Below, piece after piece: positions 48,439 through 58,231 of a stretch of 64,000 nucleotides of DNA; positions within the stretch are counted from its first letter, which is position 1; every line of letters starts with the position of its first letter. Location: contig NZ_JAAFYS010000004.1 in assembly GCF_012070395.1 (NCBI RefSeq), positions 1-64,000 on the forward strand, written 5' to 3'. The notes beneath the pieces are model-generated. The model was not told where the DNA came from. It did no database searches and saw only the letters and a list, made by a program, of their open reading frames with translations. The DNA comes from Pseudoroseicyclus tamaricis (GTDB taxonomy: Bacteria > Pseudomonadota > Alphaproteobacteria > Rhodobacterales > Rhodobacteraceae). Made by a program: the position numbers and the translations under genes.

Positions 48439-49044
48439 TCAACGGCGGGCCGCGGCGGCGCGCAGGGCGGTGGAGCTCGCCGGGCTCATCGGCAGGTTGA
48501 CGAAGCACCATGCCGGCGCATCCGCCGCCCCCAGCCGCCGCGACTGCGACGCCGGGATGCGGGCGCCGCGGTAGACGCGCGCCGCAACGGAAAGGCGGGC
48601 GGAGATTCGCTGCCCCGGCCGGGCGAGCACGCCGACGGGCACGCTCTCCATGATCTGCCGCCAATCCTGCCAGAGGTGCAGCTGGGCGAGGTTGTCCGCC
48701 CCCATCAGCCAGACGAAGCGCGTGGCGGGGTAGCGGTGCCGCAGGGCAGCCAGCGTCTGCGCCGTGTAGCGCGTGCCGAGCCGCGCCTCGATGCCGGTCA
48801 CCTCCACCCTCGGATGGTCGATCACCTCCCGCGCCGCCGCCAGCCGCTCCGCCATCGGCGCCGGCCCATGCGCCTTGAGCGGGTTGCCGGGGGAGACGAG
48901 CCACCACACGCGATCCAGCTCGAAGCGCAGCAGCGCCTGCCGGGTGATATTGGCATGGCCCTCGTGCGCCGGGTCGAATGACCCGCCGAGCAGGCCGATC
49001 ACCTCGCCCCGCCGCCCCTTCGGATATGCCCATGCGTCCGTCAT
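48439..49044 (-). CDS. nadD: nicotinate-nucleotide adenylyltransferase
   Basis: It forms deamido-NAD from nicotinate mononucleotide and ATP. The 201-residue protein has the nucleotidyltransferase motif [18 protein letters not shown] (GxFxPxHxGH), [11 protein letters not shown] and [16 protein letters not shown]; the usual ISSTxIR near the end is represented by [10 protein letters not shown]. Length is normal. Confidence 0.93.
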   Translation of the reverse strand: MTDAWAYPKGRRGEVIGLLGGSFDPAHEGHANITRQALLRFELDRVWWLVSPGNPLKAHGPAPMAERLAAAREVIDHPRVEVTGIEARLGTRYTAQTLAALRHRYPATRFVWLMGADNLAQLHLWQDWRQIMESVPVGVLARPGQRISARLSVAARVYRGARIPASQSRRLGAADAPAWCFVNLPMSPASSTALRAAAARR

Positions 49045-49126
49045 CGGAGGATCACGTCCACCAAGCCGCCCCCCATGTCAAACGCCGCGCCCCCTCCGCC
49101 GAGGCGGCGCCTCTCTCGCTTTTCTG

Positions 49127-49172
49127 CAAATATTCCTCGGGGGGGCCGTAGGCGGGGGGCAGACAGCCCCCC
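49127..49172 (-). terminator. G-rich hairpin terminator after the GH43 gene
   Basis: The arms GGGGGGC and GCCCCCC (49,154-49,172) are followed, in the minus direction, by CCCCGAGGAATATTTGCAG. The unit closely parallels those at 15,303 and 54,031 and sits just past the GH43 stop codon. Confidence 0.65.
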
Positions 49173-49184
49173 TCGACATCGGCC

Positions 49185-50792
49185 TCAGGCGGCGCCCTCC
49201 GGCACGTAGTCGAACCGCGAAAACACGGCCTCCTTGGCCATCCCGGAGGTGTCCATCGCCACCATCCCCACGAAGGCGCCGGTGAAGGAGCCATGCTCGC
49301 CCCGCCCGCCCTCGTCGGAGATGACGGCGGCGTTGAGCTCCGGCCCGAAGGCGACCCAGTCACCGCCCTGCCGGTAGAAGAACTGCTGCACCGCGCCGCG
49401 CACCTCGACCTTCAGCTCGACCGGCCCGTCCTCCAGCGCCACCGGCTCGGCGGGCCATTCCAGCTGCGCATCCGGCCAGTTGCCGGGGCAGGACATCAGC
49501 ACCAGCGCCCGCCCGATCCCCGGCTCGTCCGAGACGAGCGCGGCGTGGAACTTGTGGCGATTGTAATAGGTCGTCAGGCCCGCCGCCTGCTGGTAGCTCT
49601 CCGGCGCGAACGCCGTGATCTCCGTCTCGGCGGTGTAGTCGAAATCCTCCTGCCGCCGCGCCACCAGCGCCTGCTCGAACCAGCTGCCGATGCTCTCGCG
49701 CCCGATCAGGCTCAGCCCCTCCGGCCCCATGCGGAAGATCCGCTCCGGCTCCGGCGTGCGCAGCCACTGGAAATCCATTGGCAGCTCCCCGCCGCCGAAG
49801 CTGTGCCGCACGGCCTCGCGGGCCTTCGGGGCTACGTCCACCGGGCCCGGCAGCTCCTGCCGCGGCACCAGCCCGCCCTCCTTCAGCCAGAGCCAGTCAT
49901 CGCGCCAGACGACCTCCTCGATGCCGGTCTCGCGCCCGAGCGGGCAGTAGCGCCCCGTGCCGTCCGGCCCGGGGATCGGCCGCCCCATCAGGAAGGTGTG
50001 GAAATGGTTGCCCCAATGCGTCTCCACCCATTGTCCGTGGCCCGTCCGCTGGATCGGCCCGTCGGTGCCCTTGGTGGAGATGACGTGATGCTCCGGATGG
50101 TCCTCGTAGGGCCCCCAGATGTCGCGGCTGCGCGCCAGCGTCACCGCGTGGTCATAGCCCGTGCCGCCCTCGGCGGTGGTCAGGTAGTAATAGCCGTTCC
50201 GCTTGAAGAGATGCGGCGCCTCGGTCAGCCCGCGCGGGCTGCCCTTGTAGACGTTCTTGACGGGGCCCGTCAGCCCGCCCTCCGGCGACCATTCCTGCAG
50301 GAGGATCCCGTCGAAGCTGGCATTGGCCGGGTTGCCGCCGGTGCCCGGGCCGCGGTGGTTCCAGACCATGTTGACGAACCACTTCCGCCCGTCGTCATCG
50401 TGGAAGAGCGAGGGGTCGAAGCCGGACGAGTTGACGTACCACGGGTCGCACCACTCGCCGTCGATCGTATCGCAGGCGGTGATGTAATTGTGGGCGTCCT
50501 TGAAGGCGCCATCGAGCCGCTTCACGTCGGTATAGACGAGCCAGAACTTGCCGTCGGCGTAGGAGAGGCACGGCGCCCAGATGCCGCAGCTATCGGGGTT
50601 GCCGCGCATGTCGAGCAGCGCCGCCCGGTTCAGCGGTCGGCTCACCAGCTCCCAGTTCACAAGGTCGCGGGAGTGGTGGATCTGCACGCCGGGGTACCAC
50701 TCGAAGGTGGAGGTGGCGATGTAGTAATCCTCGCCGACGCGGCAGAAGGACGGATCGGCGTTGAAGCCGAGCAGGATGGGATTCTGGATCAT
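49185..50792 (-). CDS. glycoside hydrolase family 43 (beta-xylosidase/arabinosidase-like)
   Basis: The 535-residue protein has a GH43 five-bladed propeller: NPILLGFNADPSFCRVGEDY with the catalytic base Asp, IWAPCLSYADGKFWLVYTD, GFDPSLFHDDDGRKWFV and LTEAPHLFKRNGYYYL with the acid Glu. A C-terminal beta-sandwich of about 200 residues resembles the GH43_C2/DUF1349 module of beta-xylosidases. No signal peptide is seen, so a cytoplasmic oligosaccharide substrate is likely. It is 31 bases downstream of the aldo/keto reductase. Confidence 0.9.
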   Translation of the reverse strand: MIQNPILLGFNADPSFCRVGEDYYIATSTFEWYPGVQIHHSRDLVNWELVSRPLNRAALLDMRGNPDSCGIWAPCLSYADGKFWLVYTDVKRLDGAFKDAHNYITACDTIDGEWCDPWYVNSSGFDPSLFHDDDGRKWFVNMVWNHRGPGTGGNPANASFDGILLQEWSPEGGLTGPVKNVYKGSPRGLTEAPHLFKRNGYYYLTTAEGGTGYDHAVTLARSRDIWGPYEDHPEHHVISTKGTDGPIQRTGHGQWVETHWGNHFHTFLMGRPIPGPDGTGRYCPLGRETGIEEVVWRDDWLWLKEGGLVPRQELPGPVDVAPKAREAVRHSFGGGELPMDFQWLRTPEPERIFRMGPEGLSLIGRESIGSWFEQALVARRQEDFDYTAETEITAFAPESYQQAAGLTTYYNRHKFHAALVSDEPGIGRALVLMSCPGNWPDAQLEWPAEPVALEDGPVELKVEVRGAVQQFFYRQGGDWVAFGPELNAAVISDEGGRGEHGSFTGAFVGMVAMDTSGMAKEAVFSRFDYVPEGAA

Positions 50793-50823
50793 GGCGGGGC
50801 TCCTCCCTCGCGGCCGTTGGGGC

Positions 50824-51858
50824 TCAGGCGTTCTCGGACGATTTCGCCCAGAGGTTGATCTTCTCCTCGTCGGCATACTCGTCGATCAGCTTCAGCTCCT
50901 CGGCGCTGAACTCCAGGTTGCTGACGGCGCCGACGCAATCTTCCACCTGGCTCGGCTTCGAGGCCCCGATCAGGGCCGTGGTGATCCCGCCCTCGCGCAG
51001 CACCCAGGCGATGGCCATCTGCGCCAGCGTCTGGCCGCGCGCTTCGGCGATCTCGTTGAGCTTGTTGAGGTTCGCGATGGCGCGGTCCGACAGCATCGAG
51101 GGGTTCAGGCTCTTGCCCTGCGTCGCGCGGCTGCCTTCCGGCACGCCGCCGAGGTACTTCTTCGTCAGCATCCCCTGCGCCAGCGGCGTGAAGGCGATGG
51201 AGCCGATGCCGAGCTCGGTCAGCGTCTCCTTCAGCCCGTCGCGCTCGACCCAGCGGTTGAGCATGTTGTAGCTCGGCTGGTGGATCAGGCAGGGCGTGCC
51301 GAGATCCTTCAGGATCGCCGCCGCCTCGCGCGTCCGCTCCGAATTGTAGGACGAGATACCCACGTAAAGCGCCCGCCCGGAGCGGACGATGTGGTCGAGC
51401 GCGCCCATCGTCTCTTCGAGCGGCGTGTCGGGATCGAAGCGGTGCGAGTAGAAGATGTCGACGTAATCGAGCCCCATCCGCTTCAGGCTCTGGTCGCAGG
51501 AGGAGATGAGGTACTTGCGGCTGCCCCACTCGCCATAGGGGCCCTCCCACATCCCGTAGCCGGCCTTGGAGGAGATGATCAGCTCGTCGCGGTAACCCTT
51601 CAGATCCGTCCGCAGGATCTCGCCGAACGCCGTCTCGGCGCTGCCGCCGGGCGGGCCGTAGTTGTTGGCGAGGTCGAAATGGGTGATGCCGTTGTCGAAG
51701 GCCGTCTGCACGATGGCGCGCTTCGTCTCGTGCGGGAAATCCTCGCCGAAGTTGTGCCAGAGCCCGAGGCTCACCGCCGGCAGCTTCAGCCCCGAGCGGC
51801 CTGTGCGGCGGTAGACCATCCGCTCATAGCGGTCCTCGGCGGGAATATACGTCATCAT
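50824..51858 (-). CDS. aldo/keto reductase (YghZ/Kv-beta-like)
   Basis: The 344-residue NADPH-dependent reductase has FDLANNYGPPGGSAETAFGE with the catalytic Asp/Tyr, IISSKAGYGMWEGPYG with the Lys, and the C-terminal GITTALIGASKPSQVED coenzyme motif. This resembles E. coli YghZ (L-glyceraldehyde-3-phosphate reductase). It begins a two-gene unit with the GH43 enzyme, suggesting sugar metabolism. Confidence 0.9.
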   Translation of the reverse strand: MMTYIPAEDRYERMVYRRTGRSGLKLPAVSLGLWHNFGEDFPHETKRAIVQTAFDNGITHFDLANNYGPPGGSAETAFGEILRTDLKGYRDELIISSKAGYGMWEGPYGEWGSRKYLISSCDQSLKRMGLDYVDIFYSHRFDPDTPLEETMGALDHIVRSGRALYVGISSYNSERTREAAAILKDLGTPCLIHQPSYNMLNRWVERDGLKETLTELGIGSIAFTPLAQGMLTKKYLGGVPEGSRATQGKSLNPSMLSDRAIANLNKLNEIAEARGQTLAQMAIAWVLREGGITTALIGASKPSQVEDCVGAVSNLEFSAEELKLIDEYADEEKINLWAKSSENA

Positions 51859-51963
51859 GGGCCTCCTTCTCGTCGCGCGCCAATAGAGCGCGCGGGAGCC
51901 GGGAGGTCCAGCATATTGTCAGACAATCTCGCGCCGCTTCGCGATGAAGGCGGCGCCCGCCCC

Positions 51964-52755
51964 TCAGAGCGTCGGCTTCGGCACCCCGAAATGCCAGCCC
52001 TGCAGGCAATCGGCGCCCAGCCGCGTCATGTGCTCCGCCTCGCTGGCCGTCTCCACCCCTTCGGCGATGACGAACATCTCGAACTGGTGGGCCACGGTGA
52101 TCAGCGCCTCGGCGATCACCTGGTTGTCGGGCGCCGCCTCGATGCCGGAGACGAACTGCCGGTCGACCTTCGCCATGTCGAATAGGAAGTCCTTCAGATG
52201 GCTGAAGGAAATGGAGCCCGCTCCGAAATCGTCGAGCGCGAAATGCACGCCCTGCGGCTGCATCTCGGCCATGAAGCGGGTGACGACCTCCGGCAGCATC
52301 ATCGCCGAGCCTTCGGAAATCTCGAGGATCAGCCGGTCGCCGATCCCCTCCATGCGGGCGATGCCGCGCGACAGCTCATTGCGCCAGGCGCCATCGGCGA
52401 TGGAGCGGGCGGACATGTTGATCGCCAGCCGCAACCTCGGATGCTGCGCCAGCTTCATCAGCCCCAGCTTGAGGGAGAGCACGTCGATGTCGCGGCCGAT
52501 CACCGTCTCCTCCACGTGGGGGAGGAACTTGGCGGCCGGCAGGATTCGCCCGCCCTCGTCCATCAGGCGGATAAAGGCCTCGTGAAAGACGACCTTGCCG
52601 GTATTTCCCGCCGCCACGACCGGCTGAAAGGCGAGCTGCGCGCGCCCGGCGACCAGCGCCGCGCGCACCATGTCGGGCATGTCCCGGTCTCGCGACTGCA
52701 TCGCGGCCTCGAGCGGGGAGGTCGGCGCCGGCTTGCGGGCTTCCATTCCATACAC
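51964..52755 (-). CDS. EAL-domain cyclic-di-GMP phosphodiesterase
   Basis: The 263-residue protein is a near-stand-alone EAL domain: FHEAFIRL (the EAL motif reads EAF), INMSARS, LILEISEG, FALDDFGAG, KVDRQF and VIAEGVETASE. The metal-binding Glu, Asn, Asp and Lys positions are retained, so activity is possible. No sensor or membrane segment is visible. It is divergent from tag, 87 bases away. Confidence 0.88.
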   Translation of the reverse strand: MYGMEARKPAPTSPLEAAMQSRDRDMPDMVRAALVAGRAQLAFQPVVAAGNTGKVVFHEAFIRLMDEGGRILPAAKFLPHVEETVIGRDIDVLSLKLGLMKLAQHPRLRLAINMSARSIADGAWRNELSRGIARMEGIGDRLILEISEGSAMMLPEVVTRFMAEMQPQGVHFALDDFGAGSISFSHLKDFLFDMAKVDRQFVSGIEAAPDNQVIAEALITVAHQFEMFVIAEGVETASEAEHMTRLGADCLQGWHFGVPKPTL

Positions 52756-52842
52756 CTCTCATGCACTCCTTCGGCACCATGAACGTCCGCCCATAAGGTT
52801 ACTGTCAGGTTGACATCGCCGGGGCGAAACTGAGGTCGCATT

Positions 52843-53406
52843 ATGGAACGCTGCAGCTGGTGCGGGGAGGACCCGCTCTACGTCGCCTACCACGACGACG
52901 AATGGGGCGTGCCGGAGCGGGACGGCCGCGCGCTGTGGGAGAAGCTGGTGCTCGACGGCTTCCAGGCCGGCCTGTCCTGGATCACCATCCTGCGCAAGCG
53001 CGAGGCCTTCCGCGCCGCCTTCGAGGGGTTCGATCCCGCCCGCGTCGCCCGCTGGGGCGAGGCGGACATCGCCCGCGCCCTTGCCGACCCCGGCATCGTC
53101 CGCCACCGCGGCAAGATCGAGGCGGCGGTCCGCGGCGCCCGGGCCTGGGAGCGCATCGAGAAGCGGGAGGGCTTCGCCCCCTTCCTCTGGCGCTACGTGG
53201 ACGGCGCCCCTCTGCAAAACGCCTTCCGCCCCGGCGAGATCCCCACCCAGACGCCCCTCTCCGAGCGCATCTCGAAGGACCTCAAGAAGGAGGGCTTCAC
53301 CTTCGTCGGCCCGACCATCGTCTATGCCTTCATGGAGGCAGTCGGCATGGTCAACGACCACGTCGTCACCTGCCACCGCCACGAAGCCGTCCGCCGCCTG
53401 GCCTGA
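52843..53406 (+). CDS. tag: DNA-3-methyladenine glycosylase I
   Basis: Excises 3-methyladenine from DNA. The 187-residue protein begins MERCSWCGEDPLYVAYHDDE with the Cys zinc ligands, has GFQAGLSWITILRKREAFRAA and GFTFVGPTIVYAFMEAVGMV, and ends with VVTCHRHEAV supplying the last His ligands. Full length. Confidence 0.95.
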   Translation: MERCSWCGEDPLYVAYHDDEWGVPERDGRALWEKLVLDGFQAGLSWITILRKREAFRAAFEGFDPARVARWGEADIARALADPGIVRHRGKIEAAVRGARAWERIEKREGFAPFLWRYVDGAPLQNAFRPGEIPTQTPLSERISKDLKKEGFTFVGPTIVYAFMEAVGMVNDHVVTCHRHEAVRRLA

Positions 53407-53524
53407 GGCGGAGGCGCTCTGAGGGAGCCGTGGCCCCGGAGGCCCGCTCGCGGACATGGCAGTCGTTGACCCGGAGGGGCCGTTTGGACAGGCTGGGCTA
53501 AGTATCGGGCTTGTGGAGACATGA

Positions 53525-53923
53525 ATGGCACGCAGAGCACTCTTTCCAGCCGGCGGGCCAAGGACGACGGCCGAGCAGATCAAGCTTTCGCCCGGAATCA
53601 TCTCTGGCGACCACGTCTTTCTCACGGGCATGACCGGAAGCGGGCCGGATGGCTCCATGCCGCAAGACCTCGAAGAGCAGTTTCGGCACGCATTCGACAA
53701 GATCGGCGCGGTCCTTCGCGAGGCCGGGCTGGGCTTCGATTCGATCGTCGAGATGACGACCTACCACGTCGGACTGCGCGATCATTTCGAGAGGTTCTGC
53801 GCCGTCCGTGCGGACTACCTCTCCGACCCCTTTCCGGCGTGGACCGCCGTTGAAGTCGCAGGATTGCGCAGGGAAGGCGCGGTGGTCGAGATCAGGGTGA
53901 TTGCCGCGACCCACCCAACCTGA
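53525..53923 (+). CDS. RidA/YjgF-family protein
   Basis: The 132-residue protein has the RidA fold with ISGDHVFLTGMTG, EEQFRHAFDKIGAVLREAGL and WTAVEVAGLRREGAVVEIRV, carrying the conserved Glu; the catalytic arginine of true RidA is not clearly in place, so deaminase activity is uncertain. GC is lower than the neighbours. Confidence 0.82.
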   Translation: MARRALFPAGGPRTTAEQIKLSPGIISGDHVFLTGMTGSGPDGSMPQDLEEQFRHAFDKIGAVLREAGLGFDSIVEMTTYHVGLRDHFERFCAVRADYLSDPFPAWTAVEVAGLRREGAVVEIRVIAATHPT

Positions 53924-54030
53924 TCCGCGCGCCCCTCAGCCTGCGGCGCGAACTCTGCTCTCCGCCGCCACCGCATCGGCAACCGTCACCATTCACAGGG
54001 CCGTCCCCGACCTCCCATCTGCTCTCGCCC

Positions 54031-54087
54031 TTTTCCAAATACCTCTCGGGGGGGCTGGCGCAGCCAGCGGGGGGCAGACAGCCCCCC
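54031..54087 (-). terminator. G-rich hairpin terminator downstream of phaB
   Basis: GGGGGGC, AGACA, GCCCCCC (54,069-54,087) with an AT-rich tail reading CCCCGAGAGGTATTTGG on the minus strand. It is the same design as at 15,303 and 49,127 and lies between the RidA-like gene and the phaB 3' end. Confidence 0.65.
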
Positions 54088-54194
54088 TCCTCCACTAGCC
54101 ACCCTCCCGCACGCCCGCCACAGCGCCCGTCGGGGATCCCCGGGCGGGCGGGCGCACGCCGCAGGCGAGGCCGCCCCGCCCGGGGCCGCGCCCG

Positions 54195-54923
<729 letters not shown>

Positions 54924-54964
54924 GTTCTCCTCCTGTCGCAAGCGTCTTTGCCCTGCCCGGGCGG

Positions 54965-55798
54965 TCAGGCCAGCCCGTGCGCCTTCAGAAACCGGCGTCC
55001 GTCCTCCAGCCCCGCCTCCCAGGTGTCGCGGATCTTCCCGGGGTCGGTGAAGTCGATCTTGTCGGCCGGCGTCTCCTCCTCCGGTTCAAGATAAAGCCGG
55101 CCGGCGCGCGGCTCCAAGCCCTTGTAGTGGCGCGTGAGCAGAATGAGCGTCTCGCCCTCGTCGGGCTCCGGCATCGGCGCCTGGTCGGCCATGCCGCCGT
55201 CGATCACCGGCCGGCCGTCCCAGACCGGCGGCTCGAAGACCGGCGGGATGGTGGCGGCGGCGCAGACAAGATCGGCGAGCCGCCCCTGCCTCGCGGCGTC
55301 GTTGACGTCGACAAAGCTCGTCGTCACTCCCGCCTTCTCCGCCCAGTCGAAATGCGGCGCACCGACGAGGTGCAGCTCCGCCTCGTAGGCCATCGCCGCG
55401 GCGCTGCCCGTCCAGCGGGCGCGGCCCCCCTCCGGCGGGTGCCCGAGGAGGATCTGCGCCGGCGGCCCCTCGGCCACGCGCCGCTCCACGCCGCCCCGGA
55501 TCACGCCGTGCACGCATTCGCGGTAGAGCCGCTGGTGCGGCGTCACCCCGTCGTCCTCCGGCGTGTTCCAGGCGATGTTGTGATCGGTCTTCCCGAAGCA
55601 GGAGGCCATCTCCTCCAGCACGTCCTCCGACGCGTCGGCCATGTAGCCGACGAGCGACAGCGCCCCGCCGGAAACCCCGGAGAGGCGCCGCGGCGCCAGC
55701 TCCAGCGGGCCGCGGACGGCCTTCAGGAAGCCGCCCTGCCAGAAGCAGCGCGTGCCGCCGCCCGAGAAGACGAGCTGGTCGAAGCGGGGCAGCGACAC
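54965..55798 (-). CDS. patatin-like phospholipase
   Basis: The 277-residue protein has the patatin oxyanion loop FSGGGTRCFWQGG, the nucleophile elbow GVSGG and the catalytic Asp in VIDGGMADQ. Patatins hydrolyse acyl esters. It sits between phaA and phaB, all on the minus strand with short gaps, so it may act on PHB granules or lipids of the same pathway. The start is uncertain: GTG at 55,798 is used; TTG at 55,831 would overlap phaA by 23 bases. Confidence 0.82.
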   Translation of the reverse strand: MSLPRFDQLVFSGGGTRCFWQGGFLKAVRGPLELAPRRLSGVSGGALSLVGYMADASEDVLEEMASCFGKTDHNIAWNTPEDDGVTPHQRLYRECVHGVIRGGVERRVAEGPPAQILLGHPPEGGRARWTGSAAAMAYEAELHLVGAPHFDWAEKAGVTTSFVDVNDAARQGRLADLVCAAATIPPVFEPPVWDGRPVIDGGMADQAPMPEPDEGETLILLTRHYKGLEPRAGRLYLEPEEETPADKIDFTDPGKIRDTWEAGLEDGRRFLKAHGLA

Positions 55799-55808
55799 GC
55801 CGGAGACG

Positions 55809-56981
55809 TCAGCGCTCGACGCACATGGCAACGCCCATGCCGCCGCCGATGCAGAGCGTCGCGAGGCCCTTCTTCGCGCCGCGGCGCTTCATCTCGAAGA
55901 GCAGGGTGTTGAGCACGCGGGCGCCCGAGGCGCCGATCGGGTGGCCGATGGCGATGGCGCCGCCGTTGACGTTCACGATGGACGGGTCCCAGCCCATGTC
56001 CTTGTTCACGGCGCAGGCCTGCGCGGCGAAGGCCTCGTTGGCCTCCACGAGGTCGAGGTCCTCCACCCGCCAGCCGGCCTTGTCGAGCGCCCGGCGCGAG
56101 GCGTGGATCGGCCCGACACCCATGATCGACGGGTCCACACCCGCCGTGGCGTAGGAGGCGATCCGCGCCAAGGGCTCGATGCCGCGCGATTCCGCCTCGC
56201 TGGCGGACATCAGCAGCACCCCGGCCGCCCCGTCGTTGATGCCGGAGGCGTTGCCGGCGGTGACGGTGCCGTCCTTGGTGAAGGCGGCGCGCAGCTTCTG
56301 CATGTTCTCGATGGTGGCGCCGTGGCGGATGTACTCGTCCTTGTCGACGGTCACCTCCGACTTGCGCGTCTTCACCGTGAAGGGCGTGATCTCGTCCTGG
56401 AAGCGGCCGGCGTTCTGCGCCGCCTCGGCCTTGTTCTGGCTGGCGAGGGCGAACTCGTCCTGCTGCTCGCGGGTGATCTGCCACTGCTCGGCGACGTTCT
56501 CGGCCGTCTGGCCCATATGGTAGCCGTTGAAGGCATCCCACAGGCCGTCCTTGATCATCGTGTCGATGAAGCTGACGTCGCCCATCTTGGTGCCGGCGCG
56601 CAGGTTCTGCGCGTGGGGCGAGAGGGTCATGTTCTCCTGCCCGCCGGCGACGACGATGCCGGCATCGCCGAGCATGATGTGCTGGGCGGCGAGCGCCACG
56701 GCGCGCAGGCCGGAGCCGCAGACCTGGTTGATGCCCCAGGCGGCGCTCTCCTGCGGCAGGCCGGCGAGGATATGCGCCTGCCGGGCCGGGTTCTGCCCCT
56801 GCGCGGCGGTGAGGACCTGGCCGAGGATCGTCTCCGACACCTCCTGCTTCTCGATCCCGGCGCGGGCGACGAGCGCCTCGATCACGGCGGCGCCGAGCTC
56901 GTGGGCGGGGGTATTGGCGAACGATCCGTTGAACGAACCCACGGCCGTCCGCGCGGCGGAGGCGATAACGACGTTGGTCAT
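55809..56981 (-). CDS. phaA: acetyl-CoA C-acetyltransferase
   Basis: Condenses two acetyl-CoA to acetoacetyl-CoA, the first step of polyhydroxybutyrate synthesis. The 390-residue thiolase has the nucleophile Cys in [15 protein letters not shown], the His in [19 protein letters not shown] and the C-terminal Cys in [27 protein letters not shown] precedes the ATG. It is followed by the patatin gene and phaB. Confidence 0.96.
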   Translation of the reverse strand: MTNVVIASAARTAVGSFNGSFANTPAHELGAAVIEALVARAGIEKQEVSETILGQVLTAAQGQNPARQAHILAGLPQESAAWGINQVCGSGLRAVALAAQHIMLGDAGIVVAGGQENMTLSPHAQNLRAGTKMGDVSFIDTMIKDGLWDAFNGYHMGQTAENVAEQWQITREQQDEFALASQNKAEAAQNAGRFQDEITPFTVKTRKSEVTVDKDEYIRHGATIENMQKLRAAFTKDGTVTAGNASGINDGAAGVLLMSASEAESRGIEPLARIASYATAGVDPSIMGVGPIHASRRALDKAGWRVEDLDLVEANEAFAAQACAVNKDMGWDPSIVNVNGGAIAIGHPIGASGARVLNTLLFEMKRRGAKKGLATLCIGGGMGVAMCVER

Positions 56982-57129
56982 GAGGCTCCTCTCCTCTCAG
57001 CCCCGGGACATGGGTGCCCGGTGTCGCGCAGAACTTAAGGGCGCGCCGGGGGCGGCACAACGGATTTGGCCGGCGAGTTTGCCGCAGCGCGGACGCGGGG
57101 GACAGCGGCAGGGCCGGGCGGCAGACGAT

Positions 57130-57174
57130 TTCCGCGCGGAAATCGTGACGGAATTCGCGCGAATTCCGTCCCCC
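57130..57174. repeat. palindromic repeat identical to 27,012-27,056
   Basis: This 45-base unit contains TTCCGCGCGGAA and the perfect 22-bp palindrome ACGGAATTCGC/GCGAATTCCGT. It is identical to the unit downstream of valS, 30 kb away, and lies upstream of phaA. Confidence 0.85.
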
Positions 57175-57247
57175 GGCGGCACCGGAGCGCCATGGTCTGT
57201 CAACCGAACACCGCCTCACCCGACGCTTGGCGCCCCGGCCGCAGGCG

Positions 57248-57381
57248 CAGGGCGAGCGCCTGCCCGTGGGGTGGCGCTGCGACATTCCCGCTGCTCGCTT
57301 TATGCCAGCCAAAGCCCCTGCCCTCGACCCGCTGAGCACTCGGCCCCCCAAATGCACCAGCCCGCCGGGAAGGGCTCGCCA
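57248..57381 (+). repeat. interspersed repeat, copy C
   Basis: The core starts CAGGGCGAGCGCCTGCCCGT, then GGGGTGGCGCTGC, GCTTTATGCCAGCC, and ends CCGCCGGGAAGGGCTCGCC. It is the same family as copy A (31,696). Its right end lies exactly at the point where a DUF1801 coding sequence resumes. Confidence 0.8.
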
Positions 57382-57386
57382 CCGGC

Positions 57387-57596
57387 TTGGCGCCGCGCAA
57401 GGCCAATCTCGTTGTCTACATCATGCCGGGCTACGGAGATTACGGCGAGATCCTCGCCCGCCTCGGCAAGCACAGGCTCGGCAAGTCCTGCCTGTATCTC
57501 GGGGCGCTGAAGAACGTGGATACGGATGTGCCGGCCGAGCTGATCCGCTTCGGGCTGGACGATCTGAACAAGCGGTGGCCCGTGCGAGCAAACTGA
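57387..57596 (+). pseudogene. N-terminally truncated DUF1801 protein
   Basis: The 69-residue frame MAPRKANLVVYIMPGYGDYG with HRLGKSCLYLGALKNVD matches the C-terminal half of DUF1801 (YdhG-like) proteins, which are normally about 130-150 residues. The frame is open 5' of the ATG as ATGLAPRK, continuing the family sequence right up to the interspersed repeat. The N-terminal half is missing, so the gene appears broken at the repeat. Confidence 0.75.
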
Positions 57597-57624
57597 CAGA
57601 GCTATTAAGGCTTGTGGGCCAGCG

Positions 57625-58104
57625 TTAGTCGTCAGAAAAGGGTCGGTCACCCGTGATGGACGTCACGATACAATATCCCGGCCCGCCCCAGAAGCTCTCG
57701 AACTTGCCTTCGTCTTCATCCCTCAAGTCGTGAATCGAAGCAAATTCTGTTATCTCATAGAAAAAGCCATCAGTCTCGCAAAGCCGCGAAGCAGAGAATT
57801 GATCTGCGTTGCGCTCGATTCTCAGCATTTGCGTTCCGGTACCCTTCAGGCAGTCGGTGATCGCGTTCCTGCGAGCGGTTTCGCCCAATCGCAGCAGTCC
57901 ATCAAGATCTGTACCGCTATCGAAAGAGCACTCCCTTCCGAACTTTCCTGTTTCGAAAAGAGACATCGCCCGATTGACCAACTCCAATTCCGCTTCGCTG
58001 GAGATGCCGAATGTCACCTGCTTTGCCCTGGTTCCCGCAAGGTACGATATCAGGCCAACAGCGACGATCGCCGCGACGAGTGATAACTTCTGGAGGATGT
58101 TCAT
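57625..58104 (-). CDS. hypothetical membrane-anchored protein
   Basis: The 159-residue protein starts with an uncleaved signal or membrane anchor (KLSLVAAIVAVGLISYLAG), followed by a soluble domain with four Cys residues (GRECSF, ITDCLK, RLCETD, GYCIV) that could form disulfides. No family is recognised. GC content near 50% is far below the neighbours, suggesting recent acquisition. Confidence 0.6.
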   Translation of the reverse strand: MNILQKLSLVAAIVAVGLISYLAGTRAKQVTFGISSEAELELVNRAMSLFETGKFGRECSFDSGTDLDGLLRLGETARRNAITDCLKGTGTQMLRIERNADQFSASRLCETDGFFYEITEFASIHDLRDEDEGKFESFWGGPGYCIVTSITGDRPFSDD

Positions 58105-58231
58105 GGTTATGACCTGAAAAATTGGAAGACGTTATTCGGCAATACTGTTGAACCACGTGCAATTGTGCTAATCTCTACGTATAGCAAGTTTCACTGGATT
58201 TTCGGCATGAGATAATCTCTTCTTCTGCACC

